Both the position numbers and the translations under genes were made by a program. A DNA stretch of 14,075 bases from CALJIC01 sp039805565 (GTDB lineage: Bacteria; Chloroflexota; Chloroflexia; Chloroflexales; Roseiflexaceae): positions 1-14,075 of the forward strand of contig JBDLTZ010000216.1 in the NCBI GenBank assembly GCA_039805565.1, in the 5' to 3' direction. Positions 1 through 6,561 of the stretch are shown here, in pieces. How positions within the stretch are numbered: the stretch's first letter is position 1; every line of letters begins with the position of its first letter. The notes beneath the pieces are model-generated. The model was not told the DNA's origin and searched no databases. It saw nothing but the letters and a program-made list of their open reading frames with translations.

Positions 1-1
1 C

Positions 2-295
2 ACGCGCGTCTTCCTGAAGGACCCGGGCCTGGTCATCCTGGACGAGGCCTCGAGCCGGCTCGACCCGGCCACCGAGCAGCTGATCGAGCACGCGATCGAC
101 CGGCTGCTGGAGGGGCGCACCGGCATCATCGTGGCGCACCGCCTGTCTACCGTGCACCGCGCCGACCAGATCCTGATCCTGGAGCAGGGCGGCGTGCGCG
201 AGCTCGGGCGCTACAGCGACCTCGTCGCCGACCCCGAGTCGCGCTTCGCGCAGCTGCTCCGCACCGGCGAGGTCCAGGAAGTGCTCGCGGGGTAG
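2..295 (+). CDS. ABC transporter ATP-binding subunit, 3' end only (partner half-exporter)
   Basis: The last 97 codons of an ABC exporter nucleotide-binding domain, cut by the window edge. The visible part begins just after where the signature motif would lie. It has a canonical Walker B with catalytic glutamate (LVILDEASSRLDP, about residues 10-22 of the fragment), a D-loop, and the H-loop histidine in IIVAHRLSTV, followed by the usual tail describing the ATPase end (ADQILILEQGGVRELG). In this family the protein would be a half-exporter with six membrane helices followed by this domain, in the inner membrane. It lies 109 bp upstream of another ABC half-exporter on the same strand. That neighbour has Asp at the catalytic Glu position, so the pair probably forms one heterodimer, with this subunit supplying the catalytically competent Walker B. 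The substrate cannot be told from the fragment. Confidence 0.93.
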   Translation, partial: TRVFLKDPGLVILDEASSRLDPATEQLIEHAIDRLLEGRTGIIVAHRLSTVHRADQILILEQGGVRELGRYSDLVADPESRFAQLLRTGEVQEVLAG

Positions 296-311
296 GGCCG
301 CTGGCGGAGGC

Positions 312-334
312 GGGGGCCGTGCGCCTGCGCCCCC
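312..334 (+). repeat. GC hairpin after the first ABC gene, weak terminator candidate
   Basis: GGGGGC at 312-317 can pair with GCCCCC at 329-334 across an 11-nt loop. A pyrimidine-rich stretch (ATCTTTATTTCTTCTG) starts about 10 nt downstream, too far for a textbook intrinsic terminator. It could weaken read-through between the two ABC genes or simply be part of the structured leader. Confidence 0.3.
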
Positions 335-359
335 CCGAGAAACATCTTTATTTCTTCTG

Positions 360-383
360 TTGGAGGGGGCGAAGCCCCTCCAA
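360..383 (+). repeat. Perfect 9-bp hairpin in the leader of the second ABC gene
   Basis: TTGGAGGGG (360-368) pairs perfectly with CCCCTCCAA (375-383) around the loop GCGAAG. It ends 10 nt before the Shine-Dalgarno of the ABC gene at 405. There is no T tract after it on either strand, so it is not an intrinsic terminator. It resembles the other GGGG-loop-CCCC hairpins scattered through this window, so it may be a copy of that family rather than a dedicated regulator. Confidence 0.6.
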
Positions 384-393
384 CCCTCCTCCC

Positions 394-398
394 GGAGG
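394..398 (+). promoter_or_regulatory. Ribosome binding site fixing the ABC start at 405
   Basis: GGAGG lies 6 nt before ATG 405. The reading frame stays open upstream to a TTG at 360, but that codon is the first base triplet of a perfect hairpin and has no ribosome binding site, so ATG 405 is preferred. Confidence 0.8.
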
Positions 399-404
399 GA
401 GATC

Positions 405-2294
405 ATGGCGATAAACGCAGTCACACCCGAGGAGGACGCGCCGCGCGTCAGCATCCCCACCTGGAGATTCATCTGGGGCGTGGTGCGCTTTCGGCCGGTG
501 CTGTTCTTCTTCAACGCGATGGCGATGGTGCTGCTGATGCTGGCGTGGCAGATGCCGGGCCTCATCAGCCGCGAGTTCTTCAACAACCTCGCCGGTCAGG
601 CGCAGGCGCGCTTCGGCCTGTGGGAACTGCTCGCGCTGCTGGCGATGAGCGCCGTGGGCCGGATCTACGGCATCTTCGGCCTCATCCGCACCAACGTCCC
701 CTTTCAGTTCATGGCGCACACGCTGCTGCAGCGCAACATGCTCGCGCGCATCCTGCGGCAGCCCGGGGCACGCGCCCTGCCCGAGGAGCCCGGCAAGGCC
801 GTGGCGCGCTTCCGCGAGGACGTCAACGAGCTGCCGCTCTTCGGGCTCTGGATCAATGACCTGATCGGCACCCTGCTCTTCAGCGTCATCGCGCTGACGA
901 TGATGATCTCGATCAACCCGCTGATCACCGTCGTGGCGATCGTCCCGCTCGTGGGGCTAGTGGCGGTCTCAAACGTGGCCACCCGGCGGGTGGAGAAGTA
1001 CCGCCAGGCCAGCCGCGAGGCCACCGGCAGCGTCACCGGGTTCATCGCCGAGACCTTCGGCGCCATCCAGGCCGTCAAGGTGGCCGGGGCGGAGCGGCGC
1101 CTGATCGGCCACTTCGCCGAGCTCAACGAGCGCCGGCGCGTCACCTCGCTCAAGGACCGCCTGTTCGAGGAGGTGCTCGGCTCGGTCTTCTGGAACGCCG
1201 GCAACCTCGGCACCGGCATGATCCTGCTGCTGGCCGCGCAGTCCATCCGCGCCGGCACCTTCACGGTGGGCGACTTCGCGCTGTTCGTCTACTACACCGG
1301 CTTCTTCACCGAGACCACCGGCTTCCTCGGCTTCCTGATGGCGCGCTACAAGCAGGCTGGGGTGTCGGTGGGGCGCATGGCTCGGCTCATGCAGGGCGCT
1401 TCGCCGCTGGACCTGGTGGCGCCGGCCGAGATCTACGCCGAGAGCGACCCACCGCCCCTGCCGGCCCCGGCGCGCGTGCCGGCCGAGCGCCTGGAGCGGC
1501 TTGAGATCGTGGGCCTCGGCTACCACCACCCGAGCAGCGGCCGCGGCGTGGAAGACGTCACGCTGACCATCCCGGGCGGCTCGTTCACCGTGGTCACCGG
1601 CCGCATCGGCGCCGGAAAGACGACCCTCCTCCGAACGCTCCTGGGGCTGCTGCCGAAGGGCGCCGGCAGCATCCGCTGGAATGGGCGCGAGGTGGAGGAG
1701 CCCGCCGACTTCATGGTGCCGCCGCACGTGGCCTACACCGGGCAGGTGCCGCGCCTCTTCAGCCTCACGCTGCGCGAGAACCTGCTGCTCGGCCTGCCCG
1801 AGGAGAGCGTCGACCTGAACCGGGCCATCCACGCGGCGGTGCTCGAGCAGGACCTGACCGGGCTCGAGAAGGGGCTCGAGACCGAGGTGGGGCCGAAGGG
1901 GGTGAAGCTCTCCGGCGGTCAGATCCAGCGCGCCGCCGCCGCCCGCATGTTCGTGCGCGACGCCGACCTGCTGGTGTTCGATGACCTCTCCAGCGCGCTG
2001 GACGTGGAGACCGAGCGAACGCTGTGGAACAGGTTGAGCGGTCCGCTAAAGGCTGATGCAGGAACGCCGAACGGGCAAGACGAGACCTTCAGCGTTCAGC
2101 GTTCAGCCTCCAAGGTTCAACATTCGTCCCCTGTCACGGTGCTTGCCGTCTCCCACCGCCACGCCGCCCTGCGCCGCGCCGACCAGATCGTGGTGATGAG
2201 GGACGGGCGGGTGGAGGCGGTTGGCACGCTCGACGAGCTGCTCGCGACGAGCGAGGAGATGCGGCGGCTCTGGGCGGCCGAGCGCGCCGACTAA
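405..2294 (+). CDS. ABC half-exporter (membrane domain fused to ATPase) with Asp at the catalytic Glu position
   Basis: A 629-residue inner-membrane ABC exporter subunit of the MDR/ABCB type. Residues about 20-330 form the six-helix membrane domain and about 365-629 the ATPase. Visible motifs are Walker A GRIGAGKT (399-406), Q-loop Q447 (YTGQVPRLF), signature LSGGQ (502-506), Walker B LLVFDD (522-527), D-loop SALD and H-loop H584. The residue after the Walker B aspartate is Asp527, not Glu. In known heterodimeric exporters (TM287/288, BmrCD, LmrCD) this marks the subunit of the degenerate ATP site, while its intact signature serves the competent site. The upstream subunit has the Glu, which fits a heterodimer. 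An odd 31-residue insert (546-576) separates the D-loop helix from the H-loop strand; it is encoded partly by heptanucleotide repeats and is less GC-rich than the rest. Substrate unknown. Confidence 0.93.
   Translation: MAINAVTPEEDAPRVSIPTWRFIWGVVRFRPVLFFFNAMAMVLLMLAWQMPGLISREFFNNLAGQAQARFGLWELLALLAMSAVGRIYGIFGLIRTNVPFQFMAHTLLQRNMLARILRQPGARALPEEPGKAVARFREDVNELPLFGLWINDLIGTLLFSVIALTMMISINPLITVVAIVPLVGLVAVSNVATRRVEKYRQASREATGSVTGFIAETFGAIQAVKVAGAERRLIGHFAELNERRRVTSLKDRLFEEVLGSVFWNAGNLGTGMILLLAAQSIRAGTFTVGDFALFVYYTGFFTETTGFLGFLMARYKQAGVSVGRMARLMQGASPLDLVAPAEIYAESDPPPLPAPARVPAERLERLEIVGLGYHHPSSGRGVEDVTLTIPGGSFTVVTGRIGAGKTTLLRTLLGLLPKGAGSIRWNGREVEEPADFMVPPHVAYTGQVPRLFSLTLRENLLLGLPEESVDLNRAIHAAVLEQDLTGLEKGLETEVGPKGVKLSGGQIQRAAAARMFVRDADLLVFDDLSSALDVETERTLWNRLSGPLKADAGTPNGQDETFSVQRSASKVQHSSPVTVLAVSHRHAALRRADQIVVMRDGRVEAVGTLDELLATSEEMRRLWAAERAD
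2088..2129 (+). repeat. Heptanucleotide repeat tract inside the ABC coding sequence
   Basis: Six consecutive 7-nt units in register: TTCAGCG, TTCAGCG, TTCAGCC, TCCAAGG, TTCAACA, TTCGTCC. The tract starts on a codon boundary and encodes residues 562-575 of the ABC protein. Its units match the TTCATCG/TTCAGCC heptamers of the intergenic array at 6562-6610. Being 42 nt, it preserves the frame. Confidence 0.75.
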
Positions 2295-2365
2295 CAGCGG
2301 GCGGTAACAACAGATTGGTGGAGCGCAGCCTGGTGCGCTAGAGCAGGGAAGCCCACAGCAGAGGA

Positions 2366-2417
2366 TCCGCCGGGTGCGGCCGGGCGCGACACAAGCGCCA
2401 CCGCCACGCCCGGCGGG
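2366..2417 (+). repeat. Nested GC hairpin between the ABC gene and the dehydrogenase gene
   Basis: CCGCCGGG (2367-2374) pairs with CCCGGCGG (2409-2416). Inside, GCGG (2376-2379) can pair with CCGC (2401-2404), and GGCGC with GCGCC around the loop GACACAA. The structure lies 72 bp after the ABC stop and 22 bp before the -10 element of the next gene. No U tract follows, so it may act as a processing or Rho-pausing structure, or as a repeat remnant. The remainder of the 187-bp gap (2295-2481) shows nothing else apart from the promoter. Confidence 0.5.
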
Positions 2418-2438
2418 TCTTCCTGCGTGCGCCGGTTG

Positions 2439-2447
2439 TGCTATGAT
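2439..2447 (+). promoter_or_regulatory. Extended -10 promoter for the dehydrogenase gene
   Basis: TGC-TATGAT: an extended -10 TG one base before a five-of-six match to TATAAT. No convincing -35 is visible. Transcription would start near 2454, giving a leader of about 28 nt before ATG 2482. The same TGC plus TATNAT arrangement appears before the methyltransferase gene at 8318-8326. Confidence 0.55.
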
Positions 2448-2481
2448 AGATGCGAAGAGTTGCACGAAAGCGCATCGCACT

Positions 2482-3378
2482 ATGGAACGCATCGGCTTCA
2501 TCGGACTCGGGCGCATGGGCCAGGCCATGACCGGCCGCCTGCTCGACGCCGGGTTCCCCCTCTCGGTCTACAACCGCACCCGCTCACGCGCCGACGCTCT
2601 TGTGGCGCGCGGGGCGGCATGGGCCGGCACACCCGCCGAGCTCGCCGCCGGAGCGGACATCACGTTCACCATCCTCACCGACGACCGGGCTGTCGAGCGC
2701 GTGTTCCTCGGCGAGCACGGCCTGCTGGCCGGGGAGATCGCCGGCAAGCTGTTCATCGAGATGAGCACCATCCGCACCGCCACCATCGCGCGCCTGCGGC
2801 CGGAGGTCGAGCGGCGCGGCGCGCGGCTGCTCGACGCCCCGGTGTCCGGCACGGTGGAGCCCGCGCGGCGCGGCGAGCTCATGGCAATGGTCGGGGGCGA
2901 CGCCGAGGACCTCGAGCGCGCCCGGCCGGCGCTGGCGGTGCTCTGCCGCCGAATCGTCCACATGGGAGCATCGGGCGCTGGCACCACCATGAAGCTGGTG
3001 CTCAACATGCCCATGGCGATCTTCTGGGCCGCGCTCGGCGAGGCGCTGGCGATGGGCGCACAGCACGGGCTCGCGCTCGACCGCATGCTCGATGTCATCC
3101 TCGACTCGCCCGTTGCGCTCCCGGCCCTGCGCGCCAAAGCCCCGCTGCTGCTCGGCGCCCCGCACGAGGTCGGGTTCAACGTGGACGGCGTCCGCAAGGA
3201 CCTGCTGGCCATGATCGCGACGGCGCAGGACGTGGGCGTGCCGACGCCGGCGGGCTCGGCCGCGCTGGCGCAGTTCGCCTCCGCCACCGCCGCCGGCCAC
3301 GGCGAGCGCGACCTGGTATTCCTGGTTGAGTACCTGGCCGAGGTGGCGCGCCGCACCTTCCCGGACAGCGGCCGCTGA
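2482..3378 (+). CDS. NAD(P)-dependent beta-hydroxyacid dehydrogenase (3-hydroxyisobutyrate dehydrogenase family)
   Basis: A 298-residue cytosolic oxidoreductase, the normal family length. The Rossmann dinucleotide motif GFIGLGRMG is at residues 5-13. YNRTRSR (30-36), with an Arg just after the second beta strand, suggests NADPH use. The substrate-binding loop DAPVSG is at 118-123, the catalytic lysine K171 with N175 sits in the KxxxN helix motif, and K239-D240 is the conserved late Lys-Asp pair. Family members reduce or oxidise small beta-hydroxyacids, such as 3-hydroxyisobutyrate, tartronate semialdehyde, succinic semialdehyde or glyoxylate; the exact substrate cannot be read from the sequence. 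ATG 2482 is chosen because it directly precedes the Rossmann strand and follows a good -10. An upstream in-frame extension to 2374 would run through the promoter and hairpin. It may be co-transcribed with the GNAT genes 45 bp downstream. Confidence 0.92.
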   Translation: MERIGFIGLGRMGQAMTGRLLDAGFPLSVYNRTRSRADALVARGAAWAGTPAELAAGADITFTILTDDRAVERVFLGEHGLLAGEIAGKLFIEMSTIRTATIARLRPEVERRGARLLDAPVSGTVEPARRGELMAMVGGDAEDLERARPALAVLCRRIVHMGASGAGTTMKLVLNMPMAIFWAALGEALAMGAQHGLALDRMLDVILDSPVALPALRAKAPLLLGAPHEVGFNVDGVRKDLLAMIATAQDVGVPTPAGSAALAQFASATAAGHGERDLVFLVEYLAEVARRTFPDSGR

Positions 3379-3423
3379 CGAATAACCACGGACGAACGTC
3401 CAAAGACCGGGACGGCACACACC

Positions 3424-4320
3424 ATGATTATCACGACGCGCCCTTGCTCGGGGGACTCTGACCTGCGGCGGGTGACGGAGCTCGTCCAGGCCTTCCCGAA
3501 CCAGCAGTTGCACGTGGCCGACCTGCCGTACCGGCTGGCGTCGTGGTCGCTCGAGAGCGACCGCAACGCCCGGCTGTGGACCGACGCCGCCGGCAAACTG
3601 CTCGCCTTCGCCATCATCCAGCTGCCGTGGCAGGCGCTCGACTCGTTCGTCCACCCTGCCGCCCGCGAGCTGGGCATCGAGACGGCGATCATGATCTGGG
3701 CGGCGGAGCGCATGCAGGAGCTGGTCGCCGAGCGCGGCGGGCCGCTGAGACTGTACATCAGCGTGCGCGAGGACCAGCTCGACGATATGATGCTGCTGGC
3801 TCAGCACGGCTTCGCGTCGGCGGACTGGCGGGTGCTCCACCTGGCCCTACCGCTCGACGACGTCATCCCGGAGCCCGAGCTCCCTCCCGGTTTCGTCCTG
3901 CGGCCGCTGGACGGCCAGCGCGAGCTGGAGCGCTCGGTGCGCCTGCACCGCGAGGCATTCGGCGCCAACACCATGACTATCCCATGGCGCCGGCGCGTGC
4001 TCCAGGCGCCCGCGTACGCGCCCGAGCTCGACGTGGTGGTGGAGGCCCCCGACGGTGAGCTGGCGGCATTCTGCGTCTGCTGGCTCTCCCCGGCCACAGG
4101 CCAGGGCCAGGTCGAGCCGCTGGGCGTCCACCCCGCGTACCGCAGCCTTGGCCTGGCGCGCGCCGTGCTGCTCGAGGGGCTCTGGCGGCTCCAGGCGCAT
4201 GGCGCCGCCGAGGCCCTGGTCACAGCGTACGAGGACGACGCCGGCGCGCTCCGGCTGTACAGCAGCGCCGGCTTCCGACCGGCGTACCGCACCGTAACCT
4301 ACACGCGGACCTTCGCATAG
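3424..4320 (+). CDS. Tandem GNAT-fold acetyltransferase
   Basis: A 298-residue protein with two GNAT-like halves. The C-terminal half has clear acetyl-CoA binding motif A (EPLGVHPAYRSLGLARAVLL, 231-250; the R-x-x-G-x-A pyrophosphate loop is Arg240 to Ala245) and a motif B-like end, ALRLYSSAGF (275-284). The N-terminal half (about 3-145) has the length and end pattern of a GNAT domain (LLAQHGF) but lacks a clear acetyl-CoA loop, as in mycothiol synthase-like tandem GNATs, where one half is degenerate. The expected activity is acetyl transfer from acetyl-CoA to a small amine or protein, with unknown acceptor. The start follows a weak purine stretch (GGGACGG). One base separates its stop from the next GNAT ATG, so translation is probably coupled. 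Confidence 0.88.
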   Translation: MIITTRPCSGDSDLRRVTELVQAFPNQQLHVADLPYRLASWSLESDRNARLWTDAAGKLLAFAIIQLPWQALDSFVHPAARELGIETAIMIWAAERMQELVAERGGPLRLYISVREDQLDDMMLLAQHGFASADWRVLHLALPLDDVIPEPELPPGFVLRPLDGQRELERSVRLHREAFGANTMTIPWRRRVLQAPAYAPELDVVVEAPDGELAAFCVCWLSPATGQGQVEPLGVHPAYRSLGLARAVLLEGLWRLQAHGAAEALVTAYEDDAGALRLYSSAGFRPAYRTVTYTRTFA

Positions 4321-4321
4321 C

Positions 4322-5089
4322 ATGGACACACACGTGATCACACCTGAGGCGACCCGCGCGTACCTGGAGCGCGACCGCGATGCGAACCTCGTGCCGCTCG
4401 GTGCGCTGGCCTACGACCCCGTGCAGGCCCACCTCGGCGTGACGCGCAGCGGGGAGCTCGCGGCCGTGGCTCTGGTAGTGGACCTGGCCGCGAACCTCCC
4501 CGATGACCGGCCGACGATCATGGTGGCGGCCGACGACCCCGACGCTCTGCGCGAGCTGCTCGAGCTGCCAAACTGGCCCGCAGCGGCCATCTGGACCACC
4601 AACCACCCCGAGCTCCTGGAGGCGCTGGAGCGGGCTCTGCGACATCCGCGCAGCGAGGGCCGCGGCCTGTGCTACTACCTCGCGGACGAGCCGCCCGCGC
4701 GCCAGGCCTCGCTGGTGCGCCGGATCACCGCGGACGACGCCGACGCGCTGGACCTCTCGCCGTGCGCGCTCAGCCCCACCGCCCTGCGCGGCTGGCTGCG
4801 CCGGGGCTGGCGTGTGTTCGGCGCCGTCGAGGGCGACCAGCTGCTCTGTCACGCCCTGGCGGCCTACCCGATCGGCGATACCGAGGAGGTCTCGGCGGTG
4901 TTCACCGCCCCGCGCGCCCGCCGCCGCGGCCTCGCGACCGACGTGGCCGGCGCCGCCGCAGCCGACATCGTGGGACGCGGGCACCGCGCAGTCTACGTGG
5001 CCGCGCGGTCCAACATCGCCTCGCGCCAGGTCGCCGAAGGGCTCGGGATGCGGCTGATGTACGAGACGTGGGAGGTCGAGATCAGCTAA
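4322..5089 (+). CDS. GNAT acetyltransferase
   Basis: A 255-residue protein whose C-terminal half (about 133-255) is a GNAT domain. Motif A is SAVFTAPRARRRGLATDVAG (191-210) with the RxxGLA phosphate loop, and motif B is ARSNIASRQVAEGLGM (228-243) with the conserved Asn231. The N-terminal half (1-120) is a divergent domain without a recognisable cofactor loop, and could be a degenerate GNAT or a substrate-recognition domain. The ATG is 1 nt after the stop of the previous GNAT gene, so the two are almost certainly translated together and may act on the same or sequential substrates. I cannot name the acceptor. The gene is followed by a 113-bp gap holding the MFS promoter. Confidence 0.88.
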   Translation: MDTHVITPEATRAYLERDRDANLVPLGALAYDPVQAHLGVTRSGELAAVALVVDLAANLPDDRPTIMVAADDPDALRELLELPNWPAAAIWTTNHPELLEALERALRHPRSEGRGLCYYLADEPPARQASLVRRITADDADALDLSPCALSPTALRGWLRRGWRVFGAVEGDQLLCHALAAYPIGDTEEVSAVFTAPRARRRGLATDVAGAAAADIVGRGHRAVYVAARSNIASRQVAEGLGMRLMYETWEVEIS

Positions 5090-5159
5090 GCGCACACATC
5101 GCTCGATGGCACGCACATTTCGGCCAGCAAGCGCAAGCGTTCGCGCACATTTTCTGCCG

Positions 5160-5165
5160 TACAAT
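5160..5165 (+). promoter_or_regulatory. -10 element before the MFS gene
   Basis: TACAAT, five of six to consensus, stands out in an AT-richer patch (ACATTTTCTGCCGTACAATAG). No good -35 is seen. Transcription would start near 5172, about 31 nt before ATG 5203. The MFS gene may therefore be expressed separately from the GNAT pair. Confidence 0.45.
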
Positions 5166-5202
5166 AGCCCACGGGCGCTCCTGCCCCTGCCTTCTGCCTA
5201 CT

Positions 5203-6438
5203 ATGACTACAATTGACCGTCAGACCACCGAGCGCAACCTCCGCTTCCTGCTCATAGAGATCTTCTGGGCAGCCATCGCCGTGGGCTGCTACTCGTTCGC
5301 CGCAGCGTTCCTCATCCGCCTGGGCGGCTCGAACCTGATGGTGAGCCTGCTCACCTCGGCGGCCGCGCTGGTCAACGCGCTGACCTCGATCCCCTTCGCG
5401 GTGTTCCTACAGCGGCGGGCGAAGCGCTGGCCGTGGGTGGTGCGGAGCCTGTACGCCTTCCGCGTCGGCCACGTGGCCCTGATCTTCATCCCCTTCCTGC
5501 CGGCCTACCGCGCCGAGGCGATGGTGCTGCTGCTGCTGCTGGTGAATGTGCCGGTGGCGCTTTTTAACGCCGGCTGGCTGCCGATGTTCGCCGACGTCGT
5601 GCCACTCGAGCGCCGCGCGCGCCTGTTCTCCCGGCGCAACCTCATCCTGGGCGTGACGATGATGGTGACGACGTTCGTGTTGGGCCGCTGGCTCGACGCG
5701 GCGCCCTTCCCGCTCAACTACCAGCTTATGTTCGTGCTGGCGCTCGTCACGAGCCTGCTCAGCACGATCTACGTGCAGCGCATGGTGGTGCCCGACTCCG
5801 AGGTCCCGCCCGCGCAGCCCGGCCGCCGCATGTCGCTGGCGGAGATCCGCGCACTGCTGGGGGCGCAGCGGCCGTTCGTAAACATCACCGTCAATACGCT
5901 GGTGTTCAACATCGCGTTCTGGATGGCCACGCCGCTCCAGCCGATCTACTTCGTACGCGAGCTCGGCGCGAGCGACGGCTGGCTGGGGATCTGGCTGGCG
6001 CTCACCTCGGGCGGGGCGCTGCTCGGCAACCTGCTCTGGCCGCGCCTGATCGACAGGCATGGCTTCGGCTGGGTGCTGCTGCGCGCGGCAGCACTCAGCG
6101 CCTCCTACTACTTCCTGATCGGGCTCGTGCCGAACCTGACGCTCATCCTGGTGTTCGCGGTGATATTCGGCGCCATCCAGCCGGGCGTCGAGGTCAGCCA
6201 CTTCAACATCCTGCTCGAGGTGTGCCCGCCGGTGCAGCGCGCGCTCTACCTCGGGGTGTTCGTCACGGTGATGAACCTCGGCTTCTTCCTGGCGACGCTG
6301 GCCTGCGCGCCGCTGATCGACCTGATCGGGGCGCAGACGCTGGTGCTGGTGCTGGGGGGGCTGCGGCTGGGCGGGGCGCTGCTGTTCCAGTTCAACCCGG
6401 TGCGCGCGCCGGTGGTGGGGGCGGCGACGGCGCGCTAG
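5203..6438 (+). CDS. Major facilitator superfamily transporter
   Basis: A 411-residue, strongly hydrophobic inner-membrane protein with about twelve predicted membrane segments in two six-helix halves, joined by a polar loop near residues 190-220 (PDSEVPPAQPGRRMSLAEIR). A basic loop between helices 2 and 3 (FLQRRAKRWPWVVR) sits where MFS motif A is found, but in a diverged form. This is typical of MFS permeases or exporters, with no visible substrate clue. ATG 5203 is chosen because it begins the hydrophilic N-terminus before helix 1 and follows the -10 at 5160. The open frame reaches back to 4669, but that part overlaps the GNAT gene in another frame. No clear Shine-Dalgarno is present. Its 3' end converges with the hydrolase lipoprotein gene. 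Confidence 0.88.
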   Translation: MTTIDRQTTERNLRFLLIEIFWAAIAVGCYSFAAAFLIRLGGSNLMVSLLTSAAALVNALTSIPFAVFLQRRAKRWPWVVRSLYAFRVGHVALIFIPFLPAYRAEAMVLLLLLVNVPVALFNAGWLPMFADVVPLERRARLFSRRNLILGVTMMVTTFVLGRWLDAAPFPLNYQLMFVLALVTSLLSTIYVQRMVVPDSEVPPAQPGRRMSLAEIRALLGAQRPFVNITVNTLVFNIAFWMATPLQPIYFVRELGASDGWLGIWLALTSGGALLGNLLWPRLIDRHGFGWVLLRAAALSASYYFLIGLVPNLTLILVFAVIFGAIQPGVEVSHFNILLEVCPPVQRALYLGVFVTVMNLGFFLATLACAPLIDLIGAQTLVLVLGGLRLGGALLFQFNPVRAPVVGAATAR

Positions 6439-6441
6439 GCC

Positions 6442-6528
6442 GAGTCGTGAGTCGTGAGTGCCGGGGCGCGCTGAGTGCTGAGTGCTGAGTGTCGGGGCTG
6501 AGTCATGAGTCGTGAGTGCCGGGGCGCG
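6442..6528 (+). repeat. GAGT-type heptanucleotide repeat array with GGGGC spacers
   Basis: Nine 7-nt units beginning GAGT (GAGTCGT x3, GAGTGCC x2, GAGTGCT x2, GAGTGTC, GAGTCAT) in three triplets, split by GGGGCGCGCT and GGGGCT and ending with GGGGCGCG. The block GAGTCGTGAGTGCCGGGGCG occurs twice (from 6449 and from 6507). It begins 3 bp after the MFS stop codon. Confidence 0.85.
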
Positions 6529-6557
6529 ATCGATGCTGTACTGCGTCGATCACGCCC
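6522..6557. terminator. Strong hairpin between convergent genes, possible bidirectional terminator
   Basis: GATCGATGC (6528-6536) pairs with GCGTCGATC (6543-6551), with one G-U wobble, around the loop TGTACT. An outer GGGCG (6522-6526) and CGCCC (6553-6557) extend the stem across a single C/A mismatch. The stem is nearly 15 bp and lies midway between two convergent stop codons. There is no U tract on either side, so it would act through Rho-dependent pausing or 3'-end protection rather than as a classical intrinsic terminator. Confidence 0.5.
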
Positions 6558-6561
6558 TGGC

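Noticed and set aside
312..383. Intrinsic terminator between the two ABC genes
   Set aside because: Neither hairpin is followed directly by a T tract; the T-rich stretch lies 10 nt after the first stem and ahead of the second.
3390..3401. GGACG-AA-CGTCC palindrome between the dehydrogenase and GNAT genes as an operator
   Set aside because: It is short, occurs once, and has no promoter beside it, so chance is a sufficient explanation.
2568..3840. Long minus-strand frames of about 400 codons opposite the dehydrogenase and GNAT genes
   Set aside because: They are antisense shadows of well-supported genes, with Arg/His/Ala-rich compositions and no domain pattern.
4669..5202. 589-residue version of the MFS transporter starting inside the GNAT gene
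   Set aside because: The added part is an Arg/Pro-rich shadow of the GNAT coding sequence in another frame. The hydrophilic start before the first membrane helix is at ATG 5203, after a -10 element.
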